Positions 54,191 to 63,055 of a stretch of DNA of 64,000 nt are shown piece by piece (position 1 is the first letter of the stretch; every line of letters starts with the position of its first letter). Both the position numbers and the translations under genes were made by a program. The notes beneath the pieces were generated by a model that was given only the letters and a program-made list of their open reading frames with translations, searched no databases and was not told the DNA's origin. Source of the DNA: Fumia xinanensis (GTDB lineage Bacteria; Bacillota; Clostridia; Oscillospirales; Ruminococcaceae); NCBI RefSeq assembly GCF_014384905.1, contig NZ_JACRSV010000001.1:1116001-1180000 (forward strand). Reading direction: 5' to 3'.

Positions 54191-55282
54191 TTATTTTTCC
54201 ACCGGCTCCAGCTTTTGGGAGCGGACAGACCGAAGGGCTGCTTCTACCACCGCGGTTGCGCTGGCTCCCGACGCGCCTGCGAACAAATCCTCATAAATGG
54301 GTTCGACAGGTTCCCCCAAAAGCTTTTTCTCGAATACGCAAAGCTCTTTCGGCATGGTGGTGCGGAACGTGAGAGGCGGCCGATTGACGGGGCTTCCGTG
54401 GGCGGGGCCTTTCTGATTGTAGGAAATGTTGTAGGCCTGGCTTTCCGGGTCGTCGAACATGGGATAGGCCTCGACCGGCTGCCCGTTTCGCCAGAGAGTC
54501 AGCTGTGAAGTGCGCATATCGGCCTCCAGCCCGCCTTTGGTTCCGTTTATTTTCACGCAGTGCTGAGGGATCTGGTGCAGCGAGCTGGATTCCATGCTGC
54601 CGTAAGCGCCGCCTGCGAAGTGGAAATTCAGCAGGATCAAATCATCCTGGGTCCCCATTCCCGGCCCGGTGTGGATGAGGTTTCCCCCGGCGGCGTAAAC
54701 GCCGTCCACGGGGCCCGCCATCCAAAGCAGCAAATCGATCTCATGGATGTGATGGAACAGATGCCCGCCGGAAATACCCTGGTCTTTTTTCCAACCGGAG
54801 GCAGGCTTTGGCTCGTCCCATCCCACCCGGGAGGCAAAGGCCGCCAGCGGCTCTCCGATGCAGCCGTCGGCGATCATCCGTTTCATTTTGGCAAATCCGT
54901 CGTAAAAGCGCATGGTAAATCCGGTCATCAGGGTGACGCCGTTTTTTTCCGCTTCCCTGATTATATTCTGCGCGTCTTTATAGGTAAATGCAAGGGGTTT
55001 TTCACAAAAAATATGTTTTTTCGCCCGAGCCGCCGCAATGGCCTGCTCCGGATGGAACACATTGGGGCTTGCGACCAGCACCGCGTCCACGTCCTCCCGG
55101 GCAAGCAGCCCTTCCAGCGTGTCCTCGGTTTCACAGCCCAGTTCTTCCCGAACTCTGGCGGCGCCCACGCCGTTTACGCTGTATACCGCCGACAGGGCAG
55201 AACTGGTGCGTTCATGAATCATACGGGCCATTTCCGCTCCAAAATGGCCGGCCCCGATGATGCCGTAACGAATCTGTTTCAT
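54191..55282 (-). CDS. Gfo/Idh/MocA family oxidoreductase (paralog A)
   Basis: This 363-residue NAD(P)-dependent dehydrogenase has an N-terminal Rossmann fold (YGIIGAGHFGAEMAR) and a C-terminal alpha/beta domain. The signature EKPLAFTYKDA is near residue 97, and GGHLFHHIHEIDLLLW provides the Lys/His-type catalytic region. It resembles the 56325-57416 protein (same FHHIHE and KINGTKGG motifs). AGGGAG precedes the ATG. It is the last of the cluster's dehydrogenases, after paralog B. Family members oxidise sugars, inositols or their acids; the substrate is not known. Confidence 0.9.
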   Translation of the reverse strand: MKQIRYGIIGAGHFGAEMARMIHERTSSALSAVYSVNGVGAARVREELGCETEDTLEGLLAREDVDAVLVASPNVFHPEQAIAAARAKKHIFCEKPLAFTYKDAQNIIREAEKNGVTLMTGFTMRFYDGFAKMKRMIADGCIGEPLAAFASRVGWDEPKPASGWKKDQGISGGHLFHHIHEIDLLLWMAGPVDGVYAAGGNLIHTGPGMGTQDDLILLNFHFAGGAYGSMESSSLHQIPQHCVKINGTKGGLEADMRTSQLTLWRNGQPVEAYPMFDDPESQAYNISYNQKGPAHGSPVNRPPLTFRTTMPKELCVFEKKLLGEPVEPIYEDLFAGASGASATAVVEAALRSVRSQKLEPVEK

Positions 55283-55303
55283 TGTCCATACTCCCTTTCT
55301 GGC

Positions 55304-56302
55304 CTATGGCCGTTTCAGAGCTTCTTCTGCCACCGCCGCAACCGGCTGCATTGCGCCGCCATCTGCCGCCCGTATAGCCTGAAGTACCATCAGGGTCGCG
55401 TACAGCCCCTCCCGGGTGCCTGTCCTGGGCGGTTCATCGCGAAGCAGGCAGCTGATGAACTCCACGTCCTCCTGATCGAAGCCGCTTTCTGTATAATGGT
55501 AAATTTCGTCGGGCTTTCCCGCCTGCTGATAGGTAAGAGTGGTCAGCCGGTCGTTGATGATAAGGCAAGCGTCCTCACAGTAGAGCTGCATGAAAAATTT
55601 GCTCAGCAGGGTCGGGCGTCTGCAATCCCCCTGAACCCAGCTGGCAGCCACCCCGTTTTGGAAGCGGAACACGGCGCAGAGGTTATCCGCCTCCCTGTTG
55701 GGCTGGTAGTAGTTCCCTCCCGCCGCGGATACCCATTCCGGGTCGGCACCCGCCATGTAGCGGAGGAGATCGGTGGAGTGGCAGCCCTGGCTGATGACGT
55801 TTCCGCCGCCCTCGACCGGGTCGTTGGCCCAGAAATCATTTGGCCACCTGTCATCCATCATCTGCATGGTGATGACCATAGGATGGGGCATCAGCTCCCG
55901 CGCTTTCTTTACGGCGTCGAAATACCGCAGCTTAAAGCCGGTCATCAGCTTGCCGCGGCTTTTCGATGCCGCGTCGGCAATGGCAAGGCAGTCGTCTAAT
56001 GTCATCGCCATGGGTTTTTCCACAAATACGTGCTTATCCCGATTCAGCGCCTCGACGCAGTAAGGGGTGTGGGTGTTGTGCCGGGTGCAGATGTAAAGGG
56101 CGTCCACTTGAGGGTCCTCCGCCACCCGCTGGAAGCTGTCCGTTGCGTAGGCGCCGTCGAACTGCCTGCACAGCTCCCAGGCCTTTTCCTCAAAAATATC
56201 GCAGAAAGCATAGAGCTTTGCCCCGGCGATTTTTGACAGGCACTCGGCGTGGGTTTTCCCCAAAAGGCCGCAGCCGATGATGCCAATTTTGACTTCTTTC
56301 AT
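55304..56302 (-). CDS. Gfo/Idh/MocA family oxidoreductase (paralog B)
   Basis: This 332-residue dehydrogenase has the Rossmann motif IGIIGCGLLGKTHAECL and the family signature EKPMAMTLDDC near residue 95. GGGNVISQGCHSTDLLRYM carries the catalytic region with the usual Asp and His. It lies closer to the myo-inositol dehydrogenase-like branch than paralogs A and C. AAGGAAG precedes ATG 56302; the longer frame to 56380 is a shadow of the next gene. It begins 23 bases after paralog C, in the same operon. Confidence 0.9.
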   Translation of the reverse strand: MKEVKIGIIGCGLLGKTHAECLSKIAGAKLYAFCDIFEEKAWELCRQFDGAYATDSFQRVAEDPQVDALYICTRHNTHTPYCVEALNRDKHVFVEKPMAMTLDDCLAIADAASKSRGKLMTGFKLRYFDAVKKARELMPHPMVITMQMMDDRWPNDFWANDPVEGGGNVISQGCHSTDLLRYMAGADPEWVSAAGGNYYQPNREADNLCAVFRFQNGVAASWVQGDCRRPTLLSKFFMQLYCEDACLIINDRLTTLTYQQAGKPDEIYHYTESGFDQEDVEFISCLLRDEPPRTGTREGLYATLMVLQAIRAADGGAMQPVAAVAEEALKRP

Positions 56303-56324
56303 GAAAAACGCTTCCTTTCTTCCG

Positions 56325-57416
56325 TCACTCGACCCGGGCGGGCTGCCCGCTCTCTTTGGAGCGGAGCGCGGCGGCGGCAATGGCCACCGATTCCCGTGCG
56401 GAGCTGCCGTCGAACAGGTCTTTCACCCGTTCCGGCACCGGGGCGCCGCAAACAACCGAATGAAAATCCCTCAGTTCGTCCGAAACCGCCTTAGCGATAT
56501 AAGCCGGCGGCTTATCGGTGGGCTTTCCGTAAGCGATGCCGCCGTCTGTTTTTTTAAACAGCTTGGAAAGATCGGCGGCGCTTGCCTCATCGGTGAACAT
56601 GGGAATAGTTTCAACGCCGTCCTGCCGGTAAACGGTCAGGGTGTTGTCCTTAAAGGACATTTTCACCCCGCCCAAGGTCCCGTTAATCTTGAGGAAATGT
56701 TCGCCGATTCGAAAGCCGGACCCGTACTGCATCGTCCCGAAGCTGCCGTTTGCAAAATCAATGGTCAGCAGAAGCACGTCGTCCTCGTCGCCGAACCCCT
56801 TCCCCTTGTGGGCCAAGTTTCCGCCTACCGCGAATACGCTCTTGGCCGGCCCCATATACCACTGCATCAAATCCACCTCGTGGATGTGGTGGAACAGGTG
56901 CCCGCCGGAAAATTTCTGCTGTTTTTTCCAGCTGACGGCGTCATGGGGCGGTTCCCAGCCGGTCCGCTCGGCATGGGCGCAGAGGGGCGTTCCGATTGCG
57001 CCGCTGCTGATCAGGTTCTTCACCGTGCGCACCCCTTCGTAATAGTGCATCACGTGTCCGATCATCAAAACCACCCCGGCCTTTTTGCAGGCGTCGATCA
57101 TCTCGTCGGCGTCCTGCACCGAAAGGGCAAAGGGCTTTTCACAGTACACATGCTTCCCCGCCCGGGCAGCGGCCAGCACATGCTCATGGTGCATGCTGTT
57201 TGGGCTGGCGACGATGACACCGTCCACATCCGGGTGGGCGAGGAGCTTTTCCACCGTCTCTTCCCGGTCACAGTGAAGCTCGGCCGACAGCCGGCGTGCG
57301 CCCTCGCCGGGACTTTGGCAGCAGACCACCTTCGCCCCTTCGAATTCCTGAATGGTGCGGGCCAGTTCAGCGCCGAAATAGCCGCAGCCGATGATTCCAT
57401 ATCCTACCTCTTTCAT
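56325..57416 (-). CDS. Gfo/Idh/MocA family oxidoreductase (paralog C)
   Basis: This 363-residue dehydrogenase is very similar in layout to paralog A: YGIIGCGYFGAELAR, then EKPFALSVQDA, then GGHLFHHIHEVDLMQWYM and KINGTLGGVKM. Both have 363 residues, which suggests a gene duplication within the operon. GGAGG lies 7 bases before the ATG. It is 22 bases downstream of the hydroxyacid dehydrogenase. Substrate unknown; a matched pair may carry out an oxidation and a reduction that together epimerise the sugar. Confidence 0.9.
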   Translation of the reverse strand: MKEVGYGIIGCGYFGAELARTIQEFEGAKVVCCQSPGEGARRLSAELHCDREETVEKLLAHPDVDGVIVASPNSMHHEHVLAAARAGKHVYCEKPFALSVQDADEMIDACKKAGVVLMIGHVMHYYEGVRTVKNLISSGAIGTPLCAHAERTGWEPPHDAVSWKKQQKFSGGHLFHHIHEVDLMQWYMGPAKSVFAVGGNLAHKGKGFGDEDDVLLLTIDFANGSFGTMQYGSGFRIGEHFLKINGTLGGVKMSFKDNTLTVYRQDGVETIPMFTDEASAADLSKLFKKTDGGIAYGKPTDKPPAYIAKAVSDELRDFHSVVCGAPVPERVKDLFDGSSARESVAIAAAALRSKESGQPARVE

Positions 57417-57438
57417 CCTGATACCTCCATTTTCTCTT

Positions 57439-58368
57439 CTATCTTGCAGTCAGCCGGCGCAGATGCTCCACGCAGGCCTGGGCGTTTCTCTGGTGCGCTT
57501 CGTAGGAGTAACCGGCGATGTGCGGTGTGGATAAAACGTTCGGCAGCCTCACCAGCTTGTTCTCCGCCAGTTCTGCGGGAGCTTCCTCCGAAAATACGTC
57601 CAGCGCCGCCCCCGCTAAACGGCCTTCCACGAGGGCCTCGTAGAGGGCTTCTTCGTCTACCAGCGCGCCCCGGGCCGTATTGATGAGCAGCGCGCCCTTC
57701 TTCATTCGCCCGATCCGTTCCCGGCTGAGCAGGTTTTTCGTCCGTTGATTCAGTTCCACATGCAGGGTGACCACATCCGCCTGGATGAGCGCTTCATCCA
57801 GGGCCATACAGGGAAAAGAAGTCTCCCGCTCCGCCACGTCGACCCCAATGGGCAGCATTCCCAGGTCCTTGCAGAGCCGCGCCACCCGCATACCGATAAA
57901 CCCAAGGCCGACTACCGCTATGGTCTTGCCCAAAAGCTCCGGTGTTCGCTGCGGGGGGAGGACCTTCCCCTCCTTCAGCGCGGAACAATATGGGAATATG
58001 CTTTTTTGCAGGCAGAGCAGCGCCGCCACCGTAAATTCCGACACCGGCACCGCGAAACCTCCCGGCGTGTTGAGCACCTGGACGCCGTATTCCTCGCAGG
58101 CGGCAAAATCAACGTTTCGGATTTCAACGCCTGAGCGGATAAAGGCCTTCAAACGCGGGTTTTGCATGAGGTATTGCCGCTCAAGGCCGGTCTCCCACTC
58201 GGAGACGATGACATCCGCCTCCGGGCAGAGGCGGTAGAGCTCCAGCTGGGAAAGGTGGTGGCTGAAGGGGTTGCAGACCACTTTTCCCAGCCTCAGGAGC
58301 TGGGCTAACTGCTCATCCGGGAAGAGTTCTTCCCGCTCCTGCGGCGTATGGGTGAGAAGAATGTTCAA
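57439..58368 (-). CDS. D-isomer-specific 2-hydroxyacid dehydrogenase
   Basis: This 309-residue NAD-dependent enzyme interconverts a 2-hydroxyacid and a 2-ketoacid. The Rossmann loop GLGFIGMRVARL (about residue 152) and the signature TARGALVDEEAL (catalytic Arg), a Glu in FSEEAP and the catalytic His in STPHIAGYS are visible. Its ATGA start overlaps the stop of the upstream gene by 4 bases, so translation is coupled. In this operon it probably acts on a sugar-acid or glyoxylate-type product, as glyoxylate/hydroxypyruvate reductase or phosphoglycerate dehydrogenase relatives do. Confidence 0.9.
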   Translation of the reverse strand: MNILLTHTPQEREELFPDEQLAQLLRLGKVVCNPFSHHLSQLELYRLCPEADVIVSEWETGLERQYLMQNPRLKAFIRSGVEIRNVDFAACEEYGVQVLNTPGGFAVPVSEFTVAALLCLQKSIFPYCSALKEGKVLPPQRTPELLGKTIAVVGLGFIGMRVARLCKDLGMLPIGVDVAERETSFPCMALDEALIQADVVTLHVELNQRTKNLLSRERIGRMKKGALLINTARGALVDEEALYEALVEGRLAGAALDVFSEEAPAELAENKLVRLPNVLSTPHIAGYSYEAHQRNAQACVEHLRRLTAR

Positions 58369-59267
58369 AGCCTCACCGCCCGCCCGTCTTTTAAGCTTTG
58401 GTTCGCCGCCTCCAAAAACCGCATGACTTCCATGAGTTCCTCGTTGGAGTCCGGCTGAGTGCCGGTCTGGAACATGGAGAGGATCACAGCCAGCAGGCTG
58501 GCGTAATATGGAATTTCATCGTTTTCAGAGTTGAGATATTGAGACCCTTTTTCCCGGTGGATTACGCCGCCGAAGCAGTTTGCCCCGCCGCGGACGCCCC
58601 GTATGGTCCCGATTCTGCCGTCCTTCCACAGGGCGGTCATCTGGTCGTGATGCTCGGTATGGGTCACCCGGACCGACTCACATCCCCGCCCCATGGCGCG
58701 CAGCAGCATGTCAGCGGTGTGGACGCCGTACCAGAAAAACTGGTTCTGTGTGGGCTGGATGGGCATGGGGCCAAAGAAATCCGCTCCCAGTATGCTGCCG
58801 GAGCTGTCGTCCGCCATGGCCACGTTCATCCCCTGGCAGTAGCGCAGGGCAGAGCAGCTCATCAGCGGCGTTTTGTATCGCTGTGCGAGCCCGATCATCT
58901 GGGCCGCGTCGGCGGTATTGAGGGCAAAGGCCTTGTCTACGAAAATGGGCTTTCCAAAGGTCACGATCTTCGAAAACTGCTCCACCCGCTTCCGGCTGTC
59001 CACTTGTTCGAGAAAAATCGCGTCCGCCATTTCAGCTACTGCCTCTTCACTATCCAGCATCTCTACGCCGAACTCATCCCGGAGCTCTCTGGTGTATCCG
59101 TCGAGCCGGTTATAGCTGAAATCGAAGTCCATGCTGGGCACGCCCGGATACGCCCACGCGACGCGGGCGCCTTCCAGGTGAAAAGGGTCCTGCGGGTCGT
59201 TGAGCAGATGGGTAAACGCGCTGACATGGGAGGAATCCAATCCGACGATGCCTAATTTCATCTCCAT
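58365..59267 (-). CDS. Divergent Gfo/Idh/MocA-type oxidoreductase
   Basis: This 300-residue protein has the Rossmann-like start KLGIVGLDSSHVSAFTHLL, where the usual GxGxxG is changed to GLDSSH. DKAFALNTADAAQMI takes the place of the EKP signature, with Asp-Lys instead of Glu-Lys-Pro, and FFWYGVHTADMLLR matches the catalytic helix. It is the most divergent of the four relatives. ATG 59267 has AAAGG about 10 bases upstream; GTG 59276 is also possible. It starts the block of dehydrogenases after the palindrome array. Cofactor binding may differ; enzyme activity is not certain. Confidence 0.75.
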   Translation of the reverse strand: MEMKLGIVGLDSSHVSAFTHLLNDPQDPFHLEGARVAWAYPGVPSMDFDFSYNRLDGYTRELRDEFGVEMLDSEEAVAEMADAIFLEQVDSRKRVEQFSKIVTFGKPIFVDKAFALNTADAAQMIGLAQRYKTPLMSCSALRYCQGMNVAMADDSSGSILGADFFGPMPIQPTQNQFFWYGVHTADMLLRAMGRGCESVRVTHTEHHDQMTALWKDGRIGTIRGVRGGANCFGGVIHREKGSQYLNSENDEIPYYASLLAVILSMFQTGTQPDSNEELMEVMRFLEAANQSLKDGRAVRL

Positions 59268-59338
59268 CAAAATCACACCTTTCTGTATTGCCGGAAGCGG
59301 AATACGCGCTTCCGGACACGACGCTAATCTCCATTACT

Positions 59339-59394
59339 ATAAAAAATAGCTATCCTACTCGATGATAGAGAATACCTTATCTGCTATTTTTTAA
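59339..59394. repeat. Inverted repeat preceding the palindrome array
   Basis: ATAAAAAATAGC (59339-59350) is inverted at 59383-59394 (GCTATTTTTTAA). The second arm is the left end of repeat copy 1. Confidence 0.7.
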
Positions 59395-59490
59395 CAATTT
59401 GCTTTTTCAAAAGGCAAATGCCTTTTGAAGCCCATCTTTGATGGATTTCCCGCATAAAATGCGGAAAAAGGAAAGCAAATTATAAAAAAT
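59384..59490. repeat. Palindromic repeat, copy 1
   Basis: A 107-bp unit with terminal inverted repeats of about 20 bp (CTATTTTTTAACAATTTGCT with the matching AAGCAAATTATAAAAAAT at the far end). Inside are three hairpins: CAAAAGGCAAATGCCTTTTG, CCATCTTTGATGG and CCGCATAAAATGCGG. It could fold as a cloverleaf-like structure in DNA or RNA. It differs from copy 2 by a single base. Confidence 0.92.
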
Positions 59491-59492
59491 AG

Positions 59493-59567
59493 TATCTTTG
59501 CGGGCATGAAATGCCCGCAAACTGCCTGACGAAACAGGCAGTTTGCAATTCGCGACACGGATTGCAA
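59493..59567. repeat. Spacer with hairpins between the two repeat copies
   Basis: 75 bases with GCGGGCATGAAATGCCCGC, then AACTGCCTG/CAGGCAGTT, then a GCAAT/ATTGC pair. The inverted ends of the neighbouring copies flank it, so the spacer reads as another closed unit. Confidence 0.85.
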
Positions 59568-59673
59568 CTATTTTTTAACAATTTGCTTTTTCAAAAGGCA
59601 AATGCCTTTTGAACCCATCTTTGATGGATTTCCCGCATAAAATGCGGAAAAAGGAAAGCAAATTATAAAAAAT
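59568..59673. repeat. Palindromic repeat, copy 2
   Basis: 106 bp, identical to copy 1 except for one missing G after CCTTTTGAA. Same terminal inverted repeats and three inner hairpins. Confidence 0.92.
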
Positions 59674-59768
59674 GCGCTTGAAAAAGCAGCGCGGAACAAA
59701 ACAAACGGAGAGAATCAGGCGGCGTGCCGCCAAATAGATTTGATTTGAACCGGCCTCTTTTTCAAGCG
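59674..59768. repeat. Third palindromic element with different arms
   Basis: GCGCTTGAAAAAG (59674-59686) is inverted at 59756-59768, enclosing the hairpin GGCGGCGTGCCGCC. It directly adjoins copy 2. From 59769 to 59834 no further gene or clear structure is seen. Confidence 0.8.
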
Positions 59769-59834
59769 CGTTGGAAGGGGCCTTTTGCTCGAAGGGAACA
59801 GCAAATTTTATCTGGGAGCGAAGCCCTTAACGGC

Positions 59835-60671
59835 TTACTTGATGGCTCCGTTGGTCAGACCGGTCACCAGCCGTTTTTGAATGCAGAAAAACAGTATGAT
59901 GGTGGGAATTACCACCAAAACCGAAGCCGCGGTCAGCTCGCCGTACTGGAGCGTTTCTCCCCCCACCAGGGAATAGAGCGCCACCGAAACCGTTTTTTTG
60001 GAGCCGCTGCTGATCAGGACCAAAGAGTACAAAAACTCATTCCACGCGTTGATAAAGGCGAATACAGCAGTGGCCACAAGCCCTGGCATCACAAGGGGCA
60101 GCGTGATCCTTGTAAAGGTCTGGAAGCGGGTAGCTCCGTCTATGCGCGCCGCCTCTTCGATTTCCAGAGGCACGCTTGTAAAATACCCGGTGAGCATCCA
60201 GACGCAGTACGGCACGGTAAAGGAAAGATAGACGATGGTCAATCCGACAAGGCTGTTGGTCAGATGGATCATGGAAACGACCATCACGTAAGGGACCGCC
60301 AGCAGAATGGGCGGAAACATATAGGCGACGATAATCGCGTTTGTGATGCGCTTGCCCACCTTGGGGAAAAAACGCACCACCGAGTACGCCGCCATGGAAG
60401 AGAGCACGATACTGATAATCATAGCTGAAATGGACACGACAGCGCTGTTTCGCAGGTATACTGCGAAGCCGAAATCCTTGATGACCCGCAGGTAATTGCC
60501 GAAGGTGAACTTTTCTGGCAGCAGCCTGCTTGCGTTGTTGACAAAGTCCGGCAGAGTCTTGAAGGAGGAGAAAATCAGCCAGATAAACGGGAATACGCTG
60601 AAGATCAGCAGCAGAATCAAAATCCCGTAGGCCAGAATGTCAGAAACGTGTTTTCCGGCTTTTCCTTTCAT
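59835..60671 (-). CDS. Carbohydrate ABC transporter permease (MalG-like)
   Basis: This 278-residue inner permease has six membrane segments and the MalG/type-I signature EAARIDGATRFQTFTRITLPLVMPG (only part is needed) near residue 180. It forms the import channel with the second permease. Its ATGA start overlaps the first permease gene by 4 bases. Typical length. No ATPase (MsmX/MsiK type) is encoded nearby, so a shared ATPase is inferred. The palindrome array lies between its end and the dehydrogenase genes. Confidence 0.93.
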   Translation of the reverse strand: MKGKAGKHVSDILAYGILILLLIFSVFPFIWLIFSSFKTLPDFVNNASRLLPEKFTFGNYLRVIKDFGFAVYLRNSAVVSISAMIISIVLSSMAAYSVVRFFPKVGKRITNAIIVAYMFPPILLAVPYVMVVSMIHLTNSLVGLTIVYLSFTVPYCVWMLTGYFTSVPLEIEEAARIDGATRFQTFTRITLPLVMPGLVATAVFAFINAWNEFLYSLVLISSGSKKTVSVALYSLVGGETLQYGELTAASVLVVIPTIILFFCIQKRLVTGLTNGAIK

Positions 60672-61546
60672 TCCGACTCCCCTCCTTTATCCATCCGGTT
60701 CAAGATTTTGAGGTAAATCAGGCTGACCAGCAGCAGGAATACCAGCAAAATCGTCGCCACCGCGGAAGCTTTGCCCAGGGCGTTTAGCTGCCATCCGGTG
60801 AGGTAGGCGTAAATGGGAAGGGTTTCCGTCGCCGTTCCCGGCCCGCCTCCGGTGATGAGAAACACCAGGTCAAAGTTATTGAAGGCCCAGATGGTGCGCA
60901 GCACCACCAAAAGCCCTACCACAATACGGATATGGGGCAGCGTGATGAAAAAAAAGCTCTGCACCGCGTTGGCTCCGTCGATTTGGGCCGCCTCGTATTC
61001 CGATTTGGGGACCGCCTGCAGCGCCGCCAAAATGCTCACCATCATGAACGGGAAGCCAAACCAGGTGTTGATGAGCAGAAGAGTCGGCATGGCAAGCTTG
61101 GGGTTTGCGAGGAACAGAATCGGCGAGTCGATGAGCCCTAAATTCATCAGCACCGCATTTACGTAGCCGTACAGGTCGTTCATCAGCCATTTCCAGGTGA
61201 ATGCGATGACGATGTTGGGAAACGCCCAGGGAATGATGAGCGCGGTCCTGAAAAATCCCCGGAGCCTCTTGATATGCTGGAGACAAAGCGCTGCGGTCAG
61301 GCCGACCAGCAGCTGGAACAGCACCGAAAAGACAGTCCAGACGATCGAGTTTCGAAAGGCGGTCCAAAAATCGCTGTCTGTCAGGATGGACTTGTAATTG
61401 TTGACTCCTACAAACTGGTAAACGTCGCTCAACAGGCTCTTGTCGGTTACGCTGTAATACAAACTGGATACCACCGGGTACAAAAGGAGCAGAAACACCA
61501 CCAGCAGCGCCGGAAGCAAAAAGATGACAGGCAGCCTTCTTTCCAT
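60668..61546 (-). CDS. Carbohydrate ABC transporter permease (MalF/UgpA-like)
   Basis: This permease of about 292 residues has the EAA signature YEAAQIDGANAVQSFFFITL near residue 190 and six membrane helices. AAGGG lies 7 bases before ATG 61546; the frame is open to GTG 61600, with GAGAGG just upstream, so a longer N-terminus is possible. It partners the MalG-like permease with a 4-base overlap and follows the binding lipoprotein. Confidence 0.92.
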   Translation of the reverse strand: MERRLPVIFLLPALLVVFLLLLYPVVSSLYYSVTDKSLLSDVYQFVGVNNYKSILTDSDFWTAFRNSIVWTVFSVLFQLLVGLTAALCLQHIKRLRGFFRTALIIPWAFPNIVIAFTWKWLMNDLYGYVNAVLMNLGLIDSPILFLANPKLAMPTLLLINTWFGFPFMMVSILAALQAVPKSEYEAAQIDGANAVQSFFFITLPHIRIVVGLLVVLRTIWAFNNFDLVFLITGGGPGTATETLPIYAYLTGWQLNALGKASAVATILLVFLLLVSLIYLKILNRMDKGGESE

Positions 61547-61600
61547 AAATCCGCCCTTTGTTCGCACTCGGTTTGGCGACGGCATTTTCAAGGGATTCAC

Positions 61601-61684
61601 CTCTCTTTTCTGCGGCAGAAAACATCTTACCCGGCGGCCTGCCCGCCGTGGGACGGACAGGTTCCAGTCAACTGATAAACAAGG
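61601..61684 (-). other. Intercistronic hairpin between the binding protein and permease genes
   Basis: CGGCGG/CCGCCG pairing near 61632-61649. Hairpins here often keep the binding-protein message more abundant than the permease part; that role is inferred. Confidence 0.5.
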
Positions 61685-63055
61685 TTATTTCAATTGGGCG
61701 ATTTCCTGATTGATTTTTGCCTCGGTTTCCTTGGCCGCCTGATCGACAGGGGTTCCTTCCAGAATGATCTTTTGCAGCATGCTTTCAATCAAGCCTTGGT
61801 TTTTGATGATGTTGATACTTGGGGACGCAGCCATATCTCCGCCGATGGGGGCGCCGACTGCAACGCCTTCCTGAATGATGTCAATCTCTTTTTTGAATTT
61901 CTGGATGACTTCATTGTCCAGATACTTCTCCGACTCGGCAATATCGGTCAGGGCAGGCAGCATGCCGCCGGGGGTGCAGTGAAGAAAATCGATGTAGTTG
62001 TCGTCCTGGTAGAGGTCCATCAGCAATTCCTTCGTCAGTTCGGGATATTTTGCGTTCTTCCAGACGACGAGGGAGATGTAGTCGGCAAAGCCGCTGTTGC
62101 GCGGGTCGCCTTTGTTTTCCACCGGTGTGGGCACAATGCCAATCTGGTCGTAATACTGAGGAGCGGAATCCCTCACCCCGGTAATGTTAAAGCCGGTGTT
62201 GATGTCGATGGTGGATTTGCCCTGGAAGAACATGTCGTTTTCTTCCTTGCTGGCGTAGTTGATGGAGCCTTCCGGCGAGCCTGCTTTGTACAGGTCCAGA
62301 AGGATGTTGATGGATTCCTGCATCTTCGGCGAGGTCAGGTCCACGGTTCCGTCCGATTTGACTAAATGCGCTCCCAGTGACTCTGAGATGATATACAGGA
62401 AAGAGGTGGCGATGTAGTCGGATTTGCTCATGGGAATGACCAGCCCATACTGGTTTTTAGAAGGGTCAGTGACCGCCTTCGAGGCGGCAATCAGCTCTTG
62501 CCACGTCTCAGGAGGCTCGATATTCTTCTCTGCGAATACATCCTTCCGATAGAGCAGCACGCGGCAGTGGGTGTAGAACGGTATCGCGTAATTCTTGTCG
62601 TCGTAGGACAATATTTTCAGCGGTTTTTGCACGAACCGGTCTCTGCCGATTTGATCGATGACATCGTCCACTGGCACCGTGGCATCGGATTTGGCCATCA
62701 TGATCGCCTCGTCTACCAAAGCCGTACTGATGTCCGGCAGGGCTTTGGTCGCAAGGCCGGTTGTCCATTTGGTGTGGAAAGTAGCCCAGGGGTAAATCTC
62801 GATGTCGACTTTTACGCCGGGATGCTTGGCCTCGAACTCCTTGCAGACCTTAGCAATGGCCGCTTCACGGTCCGGCTGGGTAAACGAATGCCAAAAGGTG
62901 ATAGTTTTGGTTTCCTCCGCATCAGAGGAACCGCTTTTTGACGAGTCCGATTCTTTGCCACTGTCCGACGGACCTCCCGAGGGTCCGCAGGCGGACGTAA
63001 AAGACAGGACCATCAGCCCCGCCAACAACGTGGCCAGCCACTTTTTCAGTTTCAT
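61685..63055 (-). CDS. Sugar-binding lipoprotein of the ABC importer
   Basis: This 456-residue extracellular solute-binding protein (family 1) begins with a lipoprotein signal peptide; the lipobox is FTSAC with the lipid-anchored Cys near residue 23. A Ser/Gly/Asp-rich linker follows, then the binding fold (TFWHSFTQPDREAAI). The C-terminal GTPVDQAAKETEAKINQEI is typical of the family. GAAAGGAG precedes the ATG. It is the first gene of the importer-dehydrogenase operon. The sugar is unknown; the oxidoreductases suggest a polyol, inositol or sugar acid. Confidence 0.93.
   Translation of the reverse strand: MKLKKWLATLLAGLMVLSFTSACGPSGGPSDSGKESDSSKSGSSDAEETKTITFWHSFTQPDREAAIAKVCKEFEAKHPGVKVDIEIYPWATFHTKWTTGLATKALPDISTALVDEAIMMAKSDATVPVDDVIDQIGRDRFVQKPLKILSYDDKNYAIPFYTHCRVLLYRKDVFAEKNIEPPETWQELIAASKAVTDPSKNQYGLVIPMSKSDYIATSFLYIISESLGAHLVKSDGTVDLTSPKMQESINILLDLYKAGSPEGSINYASKEENDMFFQGKSTIDINTGFNITGVRDSAPQYYDQIGIVPTPVENKGDPRNSGFADYISLVVWKNAKYPELTKELLMDLYQDDNYIDFLHCTPGGMLPALTDIAESEKYLDNEVIQKFKKEIDIIQEGVAVGAPIGGDMAASPSINIIKNQGLIESMLQKIILEGTPVDQAAKETEAKINQEIAQLK

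Noticed and set aside
54560..57683. Long plus-strand open frames (479 and 468 codons) across the oxidoreductase genes
   Set aside because: They cross three well-supported minus-strand genes, lack ribosome sites and match no family.
59384..59673. CRISPR array
   Set aside because: Only two copies of over 100 bp each with terminal inverted repeats, no short regular repeats and no cas genes.
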